Below, piece by piece: positions 51,014 to 63,690 of a DNA stretch of 64,000 nucleotides. Origin of the DNA: Hyalella azteca. Taxonomy: Eukaryota > Arthropoda > Malacostraca > Amphipoda > Hyalellidae. The stretch is taken from NCBI RefSeq assembly GCF_000764305.2, contig NW_025941443.1:1-64000 (forward strand), written 5' to 3'. The number at the start of each line of letters is the position of its first letter. Position 1 is the first letter of the stretch. Under the pieces are notes generated by a model. The model had not been told where the DNA came from. It worked only from the letters and a program-made list of their open reading frames with translations, and searched no databases. The position numbers and the translations under genes were made by a program.

Positions 51014-51728
51014 TTAAGCAAAATGGCAGTAATTTTTGAAAAGTTCAATGAGGTCTCCACGCAGACGTACATAACACAGGCTTGGAATCTTCATAATCTT
51101 CAATCTTTCTTCATAATGCTTGCCTTTTAATCGCTGAATTATCCTTGTTGCACGTCTCTGAACACTCTCGACTAAATTTTTATCCTTTTCTAGTCTTGGT
51201 GACCACAGGGCGTCTCCAAACTCTAGGTTCGGACGCACGACAGCGACAAACAACTGCTTCATCGCTTCTGCATCTATATATATGTATGTACTCGCATGAG
51301 CGTCTGATCAGTCCAAGTCGTTTGTTGGCTTTATTAACTTGAGCTTCAATATGCTTAGACATTTCAACTCAATGTCGACATAAACTCCCAAATTTTTTTC
51401 CATTGTCGACTTCGACATCATCACTCTGTCGTTGCAACCATGTCTTCTCATACTGTAATCTTGCTGTTCAGTATTCTTGCCAAGGTGGATTACTTGACAC
51501 TTCTCAGCATTAAAACGCAGCTGCCACGCATCAGCCCAGTCAACCAACCTGTCAAGATCATTTTGCAGCTTTAATTTTTGCGACGTATTCTTCACTGTTT
51601 TATAAACTTTTGTGTCGTCAGCATACATCGAGCACTCGCTAGACAGCTTCTGGCAGATCGTTTATAAACGCAACGAATAAAACAGGCCCGAGAACGCTTC
51701 CTTGTGGCACGCCGCTGCGCACTGAAGC
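51014..51728 (-). mobile_element. CR1/Jockey-like LINE reverse-transcriptase fragment, degraded
   Basis: From high to low coordinate the minus strand encodes [14 protein letters not shown] and 'FINDLPEAV', then after a frame change 'MYADDTKVYKTVKN' with the YADD catalytic motif, 'LRFNAEKCQVIHLG' and 'LGVYVDIELK', then 'LFVAVVRPNLEFGDALWSP', 'ESVQRRATRIIQRLKG' and 'YVRLRGDLIELFKNY'. These are RT palm and thumb motifs of CR1-type non-LTR elements in the right order. Frame changes at about 51310 and 51640 and the missing 5' region make it inactive. It is flanked by the 38-bp minisatellite unit at 51735. Confidence 0.9.
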
Positions 51729-51734
51729 CCATAT

Positions 51735-51790
51735 TGAATGAAGGATCATGTTCTTGGTTATAAGAAGATCATATTGAATGAAGGATCATA
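51735..51790. repeat. Short run of the 38-bp minisatellite
   Basis: Two diverged units ('AGATCATATTGAATGAAGGA' repeated). Confidence 0.7.
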
Positions 51791-51879
51791 TATAAAAAAT
51801 TCGATTTTTCATGCCGTTATTCCTGAACTTGCGACAAAAACTGCTTACCTGACTTCAAATGAATATATGTTATCTGAAC

Positions 51880-53600
51880 AATTAATTTTGCTGTGTTACG
51901 TAGTAGAAGATGAGGCGAATATTAATCAATTAACAATTTGATTCGAGCCCCTCATTTACCATCTATAACATATCTATTCCCTATATGGAGGAATATACAA
52001 ATAAATCAGTGATCTATACAATATAACATACTCACTACTCAGCCATTCGACCATCAAAGACAGGCCGCGTGCTGCATATCAGAATTTAATAATGTGCAGC
52101 ACGAGTTTGTAACGGCAACGTGTCCAGTGATGAATATCAAAATGTGATGCCTATCTTGAATACTTCTTTGGATAAACATTAGAAGTGATTGAAAAATAAC
52201 AGGCCGAAGTGAAGGAAGTCGAAGTGAAGGAAGCTGTGGTCGAGGTGAAAGGAAGAGCCTCCCCTGCTACAGCAACGGCTGTTGTCCGCGCCGTTCTATT
52301 TTGTATATTGAAAAATGGCACACGAAAAATGCTTATAGTTGAGCACATCTGAGCAATATCAAGTTTTCTGATATACGATATTTCTCACATGTTTCTAATC
52401 CTGAAATTCTTTTTATTATTTAATTATTATTAGTAGTAATATTACCATAATTATTACTATCATTATTATTGTTCTCATTATTATCAAAATTATCATATTA
52501 GTAATTTTACTGACCGTCGGGCAGTGCGGATTATCTGACGTATGTGTGTTATCCCGGCAAATTTAGGTTCATAAGTTCTAACTTGAGCTTTTAGGGACAT
52601 GGGGGACAACCCCACATCCTCAATAAACAAATAATAACTTGAGCTTTACTAAACCTTCACTTTGCTTGATATTAAATACTATGTTCACGAGACGTCGTAA
52701 TACCGCAATAAAATGTCTCTTGGAAACCTCGTGTTCGAAAATTACAAACAGTTTAATTCGCAATAATTGAGAAAGAGAAACAAAAAATTCTCAAGATGAA
52801 TTGCTTTTTCTACCGAACTATAGGTAATAACAGCACTAATCCTACCACGCTCCTCATTACTACGCAATGAAAGGCACTCATTTCATTCACGTAGAGCAAT
52901 TGTAGTATAAGCGGCCGGCGTCTCGCCAGCCTTCAAATTTCAAAAATAGTTGTATAAATCTTGACGGCGCAATACCATCGAAGTTAAATACTACACGAGG
53001 CCGGTCCGCCAGCACTGAAAACACAAGGTTAAGTAGCACCTACAGCATTTATTTAGTGGGTAACTGAAAAAGTTTATTGTTTTTGCGCGGATGTGAAGAG
53101 TACTCCAATTTTTCTGAGGCAGACGACCTGTTGGGACTGTAAAGTCGGCAATTCGTAAATTAAGTTAATTTAATCAATAATTTAGGCGTTAATTACTAAT
53201 TATATACTCATATAATTAATGATTATATGTCTTGGAATAGGTATTTAGTTGATTGTTCTACAATACGTGTTCGAATTGTCGCACGTCTCCAATTTTTAAG
53301 TTAGATACAAAACGGTGATTGCCTTCAGCATAGATCAGACAAACAGGATACTATTCGGCTGGAATGTAATGTATAACGAGGGTAATTCATAAGCAACTAT
53401 GCTAACATAATCATTTGATTTTGTTCCTACCAACGTTCTTTAGTTCGAGTACAAACGTTCATAGAAAATGAGTTGAAGGGATAACTAAAGGAAATATATA
53501 TCCGTGGTCACTTCATTGTATTGCACTTCAGCCTGGCGAGTCAGACAGGAATGCTACAGCGAAGTTCAGGTAACGAGAAAAGATATTCAAATATATCAGG
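51880..53600. repeat. Repeated module, copy c
   Basis: Collinear with 42700-44420. Compared with that copy, it carries a short extra segment at about 52592-52640 with a second 'AACTTGAGCTTTA'. Confidence 0.65.
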
Positions 53601-53729
53601 CAATATTTCATACCCGCAAAGTGAACTTTATAGCATTGTATGTCATCTATCATAACATATGATTTTTGAGTAGTATCCAATTTACTTGATTTTGTACTTA
53701 TGTCGACCCAAGTTCCATCACTCAATGCG

Positions 53730-53785
53730 CCTTTTAACTTGATAATGTATGATGGAAACATTCGAAACGTCGTTAAAGAAATAAA
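53730..53785 (+). other. Hairpin followed by CGAAACGTCGTTAA
   Basis: 'CTTGATAATGTATGATGG' then AAACATTCGAAACGTCGTTAAAG: AATGT and ACATT can pair before CGAAACGTCG, as at 25307-25345. It looks like the end of the same element family. Confidence 0.4.
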
Positions 53786-53985
53786 AATAATCTGATTTTC
53801 GATATACCCGTGCAAACGAAAATTTTGCTCGTTCGATCTATTGAAAAAACTAATAAGAAAATTGTTAATAAAACGAATTCTCTGGTCTTCAATGAAACCT
53901 GCTTAAAGGAGCAAATTTTGCCAGCATATACTAACATAACATTTGGCTGTATGTATCTTATTCTTGGGTATAGTAAAATCATATT

Positions 53986-54114
53986 AGAATAGAATAGAAT
54001 AGAATGGAATAGAATAGAATAGAATAGAATAGAATAGAATAGAATAGAAAAGAATAGAATAGAATAGAATAGAATAGAATAGAATAGAATAGAATAGATA
54101 AGAATAGAATAGAA
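53986..54114. repeat. GAATA pentamer array (LINE tail), about 25 units
   Basis: Microsatellite tail of the adjacent minus-strand LINE. Occasional variants (GAATGG, GAAAAG, GATAAG). Confidence 0.95.
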
Positions 54115-54640
54115 GTGTCGGCACTGAGGAAATAGGCCCATATGGCCTGTTGCCGATTCTTGTACTTTTCGTGACTAGATTCAGGAGGGATCCGGCCTTC
54201 TGAACCCGACCTTCCCATAACTGACGATTGATTGAGATAGCTGCTGGACTTATTGCCTGGTCTGTAAGGTGCTAGGCATTTTAAGACTGAATTAACATAT
54301 TCATTTATAAAGCTTCGTCTAGTCTGTTCTTAAAGGCGTTCATACTCTGAGAGTCAACGATGCTAGCAGGGAGGCTGTTCCACATGTCGGTGACTCGAAG
54401 CAAGAAGAAATGCTGTCGCACGGATGTGTTACAATGCAGTTTTTCAGTTTATAGCCATGGCCCCTATAAACATGGTGTTGGTTATTGTTTCAAATTCTAG
54501 TAATCCTTCTGGGACCTTGTATAAACCGTGGGTATGCTTGTTTACTTCAATGAGGTCACCACGGACACGTCGATAACAGAGGCTTGGAAGCTTCATAATC
54601 TTTAATCTTGGAAGCTTCATAATCTTTTAATCTTAAGCCT
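54115..54640 (-). mobile_element. CR1-like LINE 3' end with UTR
   Basis: The minus strand reads RGDLIEV-type sequence, then IVDSQSMNAFKNRLDE near 54310-54365, and a 3' UTR with 'GGCAACAGGCCATATGGGCC' just before the pentamer tail. It shares the insertion position with 44515-44840, so the two lie in duplicated modules. The 44-kb copy has lost the UTR. Confidence 0.8.
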
Positions 54641-56161
54641 CATGTTCGAAAATTACAAACAGTTTAGTTAGCTGAAATTGAGAACATTCTTAAAAATAAC
54701 TACTTTCTCTACAGAACCACGGTTAATAAGAAGAGTAATCCTACCAAGCATCTGAATATTTCCCAGTGCAAGTTCTTCCCCTTATTCGTACAAGGCCACT
54801 GAAGTAGAAGCGGCCGACATTTCGCCAGCCTTCAAAAATTTTATACAACTTCAGGAAATTGTATTACAAATAGGATATTCACTTTCCAACCTTCGTGCGT
54901 ATGTACTGAAAACATGAGGTTAAGTAACGTTATAAGCTACTTTTTGATGGGTTACTAAACAATTCGTTTCTTTGCGCAGGCGAATTATGTAGCACTCCAA
55001 TCTCTCAGATGGCAGACACTTGTTGACATTATGTTTCCGGCAGTTCGTAAATTAAATTAATTTACTTATCAATTTGAGCGTTATTTACAAATTAAATACT
55101 CCCAAAATTAATGATTAAATGTCTAGAAATAGATATCCAATAAAATGAACTGCAATTCATATTCGAATTTTCGCACGTCTCCAATACCGACATTTTCATT
55201 CTTCGGCACGTTAATTAAGTTCGATACTAAACGGTGATTATCTTGAGCCTCAGTGAGTTCAATGAAGCAAAGGACTATCAATGGACATAGATTAGGTCCT
55301 CATGACACCATCAGGTTGGAATCTATGCATCTTTATAAGGCATAACTCGCACCAAATACTTTCCCATCGTCACTTCTACGAGTATAAACTTACAACCTAG
55401 CATTAGACTCTTCAGCTCTAATTTCTCTTCAGCTCTAATTTCTCATATCCTTTTTATGCCATTTACTACATCTAATCATCTTGGTCTACTAACCGAATGT
55501 TATTAGATAAGATAGTTCTGTAAGTGATTTTGGCAAACCGAAGTTACTTCCTTTTGAATTAGAATATTCCCGTATCGATACTAAGAGTGCATTTATTCTA
55601 ATTGTTGTGCTATAACTATATTAGAGTTAGTTGTGGGTGATGATACTGAATTGAATACAATGATCTAATATAACAAAATTAATTTTATTAGAAACTATGC
55701 TAAAAAATCAGTTGTCGACCATCCACTCGAGTTCGTACCAATGTTCGTAGAGAATGACTTGCCGGATAACTAGAGGGAATATATGTAGTTGTTCGCTACA
55801 TTATGTTGCGCATCATTGTGGTGAGTTAGGCAGGAATGATGCAGCTATTTTCAGGTAACGAGACAGTATTTAAATCTATCAGGCAAAACTTTCACACCCA
55901 CAGAAAGTGTAGAAAATTGTGAAGCGACCGTACTCAATTAAATCACTTAGTTCAATAATCTGACTTTCTTAAAATGTAGACCGAATTCTACGTTGTAACT
56001 TAATCTTGTATGCCGATTATTCCACTGAAGACTTTTGCCCTGCTTGCATCTTGTTTCAATTCATTCCTAAACCATGTTGTCGCCGTCTCGCCAGCTAGCT
56101 TCAGAACCTGCGCAACTTTAGAAACTTTTTAGCACAGTTCATTATTTATATTAACACGACA
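54641..56161. repeat. Repeated-module remnants, no gene
   Basis: 54640-55260 repeats the AGCGGCCGAC...CGCCAGCC and AATTAATTTACT segments of the family. From 55260 to 56160 I see diverged module sequence ('ATATATGTAGTTGTTCGCT', 'GGCAGGAATGATGCAGCTA') and no exon. Confidence 0.5.
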
Positions 56162-56395
56162 GGGTGGCCCAGTGGTTAATGGCAGAGTGGCCCAGTGGTT
56201 AAAGTTCAGAGTACCAAGATTGGCGCAGAGAGGCGCGGGTTCGATCCCAGCTCTGTGCATCAGTTTCTTGTCAGAATCGGCAAGGATGCCGAGCGGTTAA
56301 GCACAGCAGAATTGTAGCAGTGCGTTGCGAGTTCGAGACCGCAACAAGCTGCGAACGTTCTGCGATGTTTCGCATCGGCGAAAGGCCTACGACCT
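56162..56395 (+). mobile_element. Two-headed tRNA-derived SINE, plus strand
   Basis: 'GGTGGCCCAGTGGTTAA' occurs twice (A-box duplicated, 56164 and 56187), followed by the B-box 'GCGGGTTCGATCCCAGC', then 'GATGCCGAGCGGTTAAGC' and 'GCGAGTTCGAGACCGC'. This is the clearest copy of the family in the window. Confidence 0.65.
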
Positions 56396-56424
56396 AATAA
56401 GCGCTGAAACCACTATATATATGT

Positions 56425-56490
56425 AGGATGATCATAATGAATGAAAGATCATATTATTGGCTTTAGACGATCATAGTGAATGAAAAATAA
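56425..56490. repeat. Short run of the 38-bp minisatellite
   Basis: Two diverged units ('GATCATAATGAATGAAAGAT'). Confidence 0.6.
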
Positions 56491-56679
56491 TATTTATCAC
56501 AAAAATTTAGATTTTATCATGCCAATGTTTTCGAACTTGAAACAAAAAACTGCTACTCGATTTCAAATGTATATCTGTCATCTGAACATTGAATTTTGCT
56601 GAGTTACAAAGTACAAGTTGAGGCGAATATTTATCTATTTAACGGGGGCGCAGCCGTAGGAGGCAAATTTTACTCTTAA

Positions 56680-56916
56680 CTCTCTACCGCCTGACACGAG
56701 TAACCGGAGCAATATTGTCACAAGGCTACTTCCCAAAAATGATACGTTCTAGTGAGCGCAAAATTACTTGCAATGATGCATCGTTGCCGCCACGTACAAC
56801 AACTATAAAATGTTCTCTGTTGCTTACGAACGTCCTAAGGTTGCTTCACTCAATAGTTTACGTATAATTTTAGTTGAAAGTTACGTTCCCGTAAAGTGGC
56901 ATGCGGCGGTAGAAGG
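56680..56916. mobile_element. piggyBac-type MITE
   Basis: TTAA flanks both ends, and the termini CTCTCTACCGCC and GGCGGTAGAAGG are inverted repeats, the arrangement of piggyBac superfamily elements. 237 bp with no coding capacity. Confidence 0.75.
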
Positions 56917-56920
56917 TTAA

Positions 56921-57789
56921 ATAAGCCCTGGAGCAAACGCCCAGCTTCACCATTCATTAACTTTACTCAGCCTCAGAGCTAGAAGCCGCAGACTACGCTT
57001 GAACTCGGCAATACATACCAGCAACACACTACTGAAAGATAATAGCGCCCTAGGTCTTCAGCCAATGAAAGATCATGTACTAGAATGATGCTCGCTCGTA
57101 AGCAGGCAGTTCTTCATCCGGCTGTGCCTACTCCGGCCTAACCTCTTCTGGCCTAACCTATTCACGCTGTCCCGGCTCACAAACTTCTTGCAGCCAATGG
57201 CTGGCCCTACCAGCACACTTATGGGCCGCCTTTCTAAGTTCCTGCAGCCAATGAGGTTAGGTTAGGTCCTTATAAGTTTGTTTAGGGTGGAGAAATCTTG
57301 CAATTGTGTAGGTTAGGCCTGAAAAGGTTGGGCCGGAAGAGGTTTGGCCAGTTGCAGTATGGATATGCTTACCTTTAGCAAGCTTCTTTTGTATCTGTAG
57401 CTATTTGGCGCTACGGCTTTAGAGCACTTGACTTCATAGTCTATTATGCCCTCTAGCCTTCTTACCTACGGAAATAAATATGAACTATAAGCGTAAAGTT
57501 AGGTAAAGCGCCCCTCCCCATGCTGCAGCAACAGTTGTTGTCCGTAACAGCGCCGTTCTATTTTGAACATTGAAAAATGCTGCACGAAAAATGCTTATAC
57601 TGCATGGAGCACATCTCAGAAATATTAAGTTTCAAGTTATAGGATATTTATCTTATGTTTTTCATCCTGTGATTATTATTGTTATTTTTATTATTATTAT
57701 TAACTATTATCATTATAATTATACAGCGGGGTCATGTTTGGCTATGGCATATTCACGTTTCGTCGATTCTTAACCACCCTACCACCTTA
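56921..57789. repeat. Repeated module, copy of 45070-45640
   Basis: 57270-57720 is close to 45080-45540, but the ATT microsatellite is much shorter. 57120-57265 contains several 'GGCCTAACCT'-type inverted pairs with the following 'AGGTTAGG'. No gene is seen. Confidence 0.55.
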
Positions 57790-57990
57790 ACGATTTCAAA
57801 CAATATTTACAGAACAGTTGCTGGTTTCGAACCTTCAACTCGGTGCTCCAATCTGGTTATCATAACCACTCAGCCTAATCGTTGATTTCTGGCCAAAACT
57901 CTCCGTAGGTAGCTGGGATCGAACCCGCAACTTAGTGCTCAAATTCTGTTACTCTCAACTTTAACCATCTGCAACGACGAAATTTTTATT
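57790..57990 (-). mobile_element. tRNA-derived two-headed SINE, copy of 45700-45915
   Basis: Same two heads ('GGGTTCGATCCCAGCTACC' and 'AGGTTCGAAACC' on the minus strand), with a short deletion in the second head relative to the 45.7-kb copy. Confidence 0.5.
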
Positions 57991-58284
57991 CCCACTGATG
58001 AGAAATTCGGTGCTATTTTACACTGTATTCGCTCCGACGCCTCTAGGTATTGACTGTCACATCTTTATTGCATGGAACCTGTGCTGCAATAGTACAAAGC
58101 AAATTTGGTTCAGAAATCTTCTTTATAACGGCCTTCCTTTGCGCTGTCATTTGTTAGACCTACGAATGCGGAGCCCAGGGTCCGTACAATCAAAATTTGT
58201 TACAAGTTCGTAGTTCCGTCAGCCAATCACCTACGGCTTTACATCAAAACCCACCAGACACAGACGAAAAATCCGCCATTACGT

Positions 58285-58460
58285 GTACTTAGGCCGTTAC
58301 ATGTACTCCGGCCACTACGTGTACTTAGGCAACGACGTGTAGATTAGGCCGCTACGTGTACATAGGCCGCTACGTGTTCTTAGGCCGCTACGTGTTCTCA
58401 AGCCACTACGTGTACTTATAGGCTGCAACGTTTACCTAGGCCGCTTCTTGTACCTATATA
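58285..58460. repeat. 18-bp minisatellite 'TAGGCCGCTACGTGTACT', about 10 copies
   Basis: Degenerate copies with CACTACG, AACGACG and GTTCTCA variants. Confidence 0.85.
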
Positions 58461-58484
58461 TGCACGTAGGCAATATGATCTTGC

Positions 58485-58565
58485 ATTTATGTACAAGATC
58501 ATAGTGAATGAAAGATCACATTCAATGGTACAAGATCATAGTGAATGAAAGATCACATTCTTGGC
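58485..58565. repeat. 38-bp minisatellite, two copies
   Basis: Two units almost identical to those at 46105, again placed directly before a CCGTCGGGCAG module. Confidence 0.85.
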
Positions 58566-58574
58566 TACAGTCCC

Positions 58575-60700
58575 CCGGCCGTCGGGCAGTACGGAATGAG
58601 AAGATTATCAGACGTATGTGTGTTATTCCGGCAAATTTATGTTCATCAGTTCTAACTTGAGCTATACTAAACCTTCACTTTGCTTGATATTAAATACTAT
58701 GTACTCGAGACGCCGTAATACCGCAATTAAATGTCACTTGGGAACCTCTTGTTTAAAAATTACAAGCGGTTTAATTCGCACTAATTGAGTAAGGTAAAAT
58801 TCTTAAAATCTATTACATTTTAAACACAACTATCGTTAAGAACACTAAGCCTACCGAGCTGGTGAAAATACGCACTGCAAGGTTTAACGCTTACCGGAGC
58901 AATTGCGGCCGGCACTTAGCCAGCCTTCAAAAATAACAGGTCTTGTTTTGTCTCAGCCTATCAGGCCACCTTTAAAAGATTCTTTACGACTTCTGTCCGC
59001 TTGTACTGAAAATATGAGGTTTAGTAGCGCTAAATGCTTTTTTCTATGGGTAACTTAACCAGTTGTTTCATTGCGTGGACGTATAAGGCACCCCAATTTT
59101 TCAGAAGGCTAACGACCTGTTGGCAATATGCTGTGGGTAATCCGTAAATTAATCTTAATCATAAATTGAAATGTTATTAACTTAATAAATACTTAGAATA
59201 TCCATGAGAAAATGTCTATGAACGAGCTTTCAATAACTTGCTACAATTCATTCCTGATTTTTCTCACAGTTTCAACTACAGCAATTTCAATTTTCGGCAC
59301 GTTGTCAAAGTTCGATATTAAACGTTAATTACTTTCAGCCTGAAAAATTTACCGAAGCAAAGATATTTCAGTGTTTACCAAGCTAGGACCGTGCTGCTAC
59401 TTCTAATACATTGAAAACTAAACTTGAACGGTATTTATATTACAGTTTGTCAACGGTGATGATAATAAATGAAATGGCATGATCATATATAGCAAGTACA
59501 ATTTTATGTGTATCTGAGCTAAAGAAATCGGTTTGAGACCAAATAACAACGTGAGTTCGTACCAACGTTCCTAGAAAATGACTTGCGTGGATAACTGTAG
59601 TATATATGGCCATTCAACATTCTGCTGGAGGAAATAAATTTATTACTGCAGAACGTTGACATCCTGCAGAACGTCTGTATCCTGCACGACGTTACAATCT
59701 TGCAGCACGCTTTGCTTCAGAATCTATTGGACTATAGATCTTTCCGATGACCTGTAGTTCCGTTTGAATAAAAGTTTTCGTAGCATATTAACTTAGACTT
59801 GCCTTTATGCTTCATCCATACGGGAGACTTTTTTCTAAAATATGATCCTAAGTTTTAAATTATTTTTAATCTTATTGAAGAGATAATGTTTTGCAAAGAC
59901 TTGGTTTGGCCGCCACTTGTATGCAAATTAGGCCACTCAAATTACATTGTTTATTCATATCTTCACATTAGTCAATGCTCGGCAAAAATTATTTATGTGT
60001 TTATAACTTGTTAGTGCGGATTTTTCAATACATTTAACGTCAGCCTTCGATAATATTTTCTCTATTTTGTACAGATCTTTTTTATAGGCCTTTTGTATTC
60101 AGAGAAATTAGATTAATCCATACTTCAGTATATTTAGCTATTATCTAGGAATATCTAAGCTTGCACTATGAGATAATACTCGCACTATTCAGTTTTTGCA
60201 TCTGGAAAATATCTTTTCTGTTAACATTCGATAAAAAATTATTAGTTTTTTAATGCAACAAATCATGCTTATGTCTCATACTCCGCCATTATTGTACGTC
60301 TGGCACCAAGAATAAATGTGATAACAGAAGCTATAAATGAATAAATGCGTTCCGTTGGAACAGCCCTTCATTTCTGTAACAGAACCTTAATAACTATCTT
60401 AACTAAAGACAGTTATTCACTATTAAACCAATAACTACCTTAATAACTGAAATAATAATTGACTGAGGCGATATTGTCCAGAATCCCAATACATAAAAAC
60501 CGTATCACTTGAACTCAAATTCGTATTACATTAGCCAAACCGAAGTGGCATCTTCCATCGACTGATCGCAGGTCGCGGGTACGAAATGCTTCTCTAAAGA
60601 TGGCAGCAGAACAGCTCAGAGAATTCAGGGAGACTTTGTAAAAATATCGATGCGCTTCTTGTTCTTACGTGGGTCATAGTGACCCAGTTTAGCATGGCAA
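58575..60700. repeat. Repeated module, copy d, then non-coding sequence
   Basis: 58578-59520 is collinear with the modules at 43340 and 48121. From 59590 to 59705 there is a small 'CTGCAGAACGTTGACATC' repeat (three degenerate units). 59710-60700 shows nothing recognisable. Confidence 0.5.
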
Positions 60701-60722
60701 AAGAGTTTGTTAATGTTACGCG

Positions 60723-60917
60723 CGAGGTGCTGCATGGACAGGAGACGAGGAGAGCGGCGAGGTGCTGCATGGACAGGAGACGAGGAGAGCGGCGAGGTGC
60801 TGCATGGACAGGAGACGAGGAGAGCGGCGAGGTGCTGCATGGACAGAAGACGAGGAGAGCGGCGAGGTGCTGCATGGACAGGAGACGAGGAGAGCGGCGA
60901 GGTGCTGCATGGACAGC
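60723..60917. repeat. 36-bp tandem repeat, 5 copies
   Basis: Unit 'GAGGTGCTGCATGGACAGGA' + GACGAGGAGAGCGGC, with one A/G variant. Long SPRLLSMQHLAALLV-type and GEVLHGQETRRAA-type frames on both strands are its translations. Confidence 0.92.
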
Positions 60918-61660
60918 AGTTACAAGGCATGGGTCTCTGTCTTAACCCTTCAGGTCATTCAGCCTTTGACAGAGATCACGTTGAAGTGTGCTTCTGACAT
61001 CACAAGCCTTCAAATCAATTATTAAAGAAATGTTAGCCTGCCTCGAAGGCACTATAAATGTTCCTAAATTATGACCCATAACCTTATCAATTATGGCCTA
61101 ATTGACAGAAAAAAAATTAGTCGCAAAATGTCCAAGCGAGCTTCGTTAAATTAATTATTGTCCACTTCGTTTTTAATTAGCTCCATTTGTTAGAAGTTAG
61201 CTTCCTGCTCACTAATTTAGAGCAACGCTGAAAAATTCCACAACGCCTATTAGGAGCTTATGGTGAAATAATTCTGTTAGTTCCGTCAAGACCAGTTTTG
61301 ACTTGAAAAAGTTATGCCAGGAAGGCGAGCGCTAAAAATTCGTCCCGATCGTGTCAGAGCGGTTACCGCGGCAGGTTTTTCCACTGTATGGAAATATTAC
61401 CGAATCGACATTTGTCCGAACTTGCTTGCGATCTCAAACAAAAAACCGAACTTTTCGCTTAACCCAAAAACTCACAAGTCCTTCAAAACTGAACGGATCT
61501 TCTTGAAATTTGGAATATAAGAACAACATCAGCGAAGCGGAAGGTCTAAGCTATTGAAAATTTCTCACATCATTAATCAGCTACAAATCAGCTTAAGTGG
61601 CAGGCTATTAAGCGAAGCTGGCAAGAAAAGAGTCAACGTTATTAATTCAAAGGACACTTT
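60918..61660. other. Non-coding stretch
   Basis: No exon or repeat family recognised. The frame at 61314-61520 is short, and its last part has no supporting features. Confidence 0.35.
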
Positions 61661-63690
61661 TACACGAGGTCAGGTGAAAGTCAGGTGTCAATATCTCCAC
61701 TAATTCACTAGAATCAATGCTTCAGTAAATAAAATGTTCTGCTATGTTTCTGTTCCATTTAGTATTGATCTGACGACTGTCATGTCTGAACGCCATGAAG
61801 TGAGTATAGTTTAGTTTGCCATACAATCATTTTCTGAAACAATAAGTTAATCGGAAGTGTTCAGTAGCACAGTATCTATGTAGAACGAGACCAGATTTTA
61901 TAGAATTGTAAATAATTGTAAATTTTGTACCTATAACTGTTAAATGACGGTAGGGTTTATTGATGAGTGCATTAAGGAACGGATGAGTGAAGCATGCACT
62001 TTAGCGAAGTTAGAGACGGATGAGATGACTATAAGGAGCGGAAGAAACTTACATTACCTAATAGAAATACTGATGATAAACGTTTTCTTTCCCAGTGTAC
62101 CTAAACTCACTTGGTACAGTGAAAATCTTGCAATAAATGGACGATTCATTCAACGATTGTTGAATGAATCTATAGTTTTCGACTAGTTTTTTGCAGAACT
62201 GATCTAAGAGTCGACATATCTTAGGGTTCGAATTCATCTCATCACAAATCACAGGGAAGTGAAATTAAAATCTTTCTCTTCTGACTTCTGACATAGACAT
62301 TTATAATAAGAATTAACAAGGAAAATAAATATGTGAGTTAGTATTTTTTGAATATTGTTTGACTTATATATAAGCTTGCTAAATTGCTAACTCATAGCGA
62401 TCCAACTGATCATAATAATTGTCAAGACTTCATTCCAAGATAGTCTATCAATCCATATCTACGTATTAGGCTATAAATTATTATCACGAGAGCTGGAATT
62501 CACTCAAAGTGACATGTTAATTACGGATGTGTTTTCAATGGCTAACTTTTGTGTTTATGCGTCCGGCCGAATGTTCATCTCACAACACTCGAATTATGGA
62601 CGCCCTTTTTTGTACTCTGAGTCCTAATTAGGTATATGAGCGATGAATGTTTTTAATGCATGTGGACTATTGGTCAATTTACATGCAGTTTTGCTGTCAG
62701 ACTAATGATTTACATGGAACGATGGAAGGAAGAAATATAGGGAAACGTGCATGTCAAATAAGTATAATGCTGATTTGCAAAACCAACATAACTTTCTGAG
62801 CGCATGATTCAACAACAGGTTCAAAATTTGTAACCTGTAGGCACTACCAAACTGTACCTCACAGTATCGATTAAAAGTAAATTGATTTTTTTGCTTGTTA
62901 TATGACATAACGCAATTCCAGAACGGTTGAAATTTTTAGTTACAATTAAATACTGCATTCTAATTTGTGCCGACTTATATGGAATTTATCATAAAATTTA
63001 AATTTTCGCAATATATGCATTCCTGAGCAGAAAATCACTTGCATAATTCGGGGATAGAATGCTTTAGTAGGAAAAAAAATTAAACCCACTCCGACTCATA
63101 ATTATTTGATGGATCTTTCTGATGTAATTGAACACCGCAGGCACTCAGGTTGTATTTTTCGTAAAAAAATGTTAAAAAATTTTCTTTAATGTTGTTCATA
63201 TGTTTACGAAATTCAGATAAAACTTATTAGGAATAAATAAAATGCGATACTTGACAGAGATCAAGATGGTCGGAGCCTCTGTCAACACATGTCTTCGACC
63301 CAATTATATATAAAATAAATAAAAAAAATAAAATGTCATGAAACAAAACTTAATAGCGTTTCCCACGCTGTATTTCGAAAAGCGAATGAAACGGAAAATG
63401 AAGTAAATTCCAGTGTTCATTCAATCACGCACTGACGCTTATGAACGAAAACTACACAGCTTTGGCAAGTTTTTTAGGCACCCATGGAAGTATCCTTCAC
63501 AATACGAAGCGAGATAATTCTGCTCTTGAAAAAGTTATTTACATCGACTGCAGGATGTCTATGAGTTATATATAGGTTTATGTAGAGAGAAGTTACGACA
63601 ACTTACGTAGCAAAAAGTAATATTAGACTTTCAATGAGGCTAACGAGAACAAAATGGAATGCGGAGTTATAAAAATGACAGTAATTTTTG
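61661..63690. repeat. Repeated module, copy e
   Basis: 61665-62300 matches 47095-47760 and 62535-63690 matches 49345-51010. It represents the uninterrupted arrangement without the LINE of 49448-49888. Confidence 0.6.

Noticed and set aside
56162..56395. Functional tRNA gene
   Set aside because: A- and B-box-like motifs are present, but the cloverleaf does not close cleanly and the same composite recurs as a dispersed repeat, so a SINE is more likely.
60594..61025. Overlapping frames on both strands with 12-residue repeats
   Set aside because: Products of a 36-bp tandem repeat.
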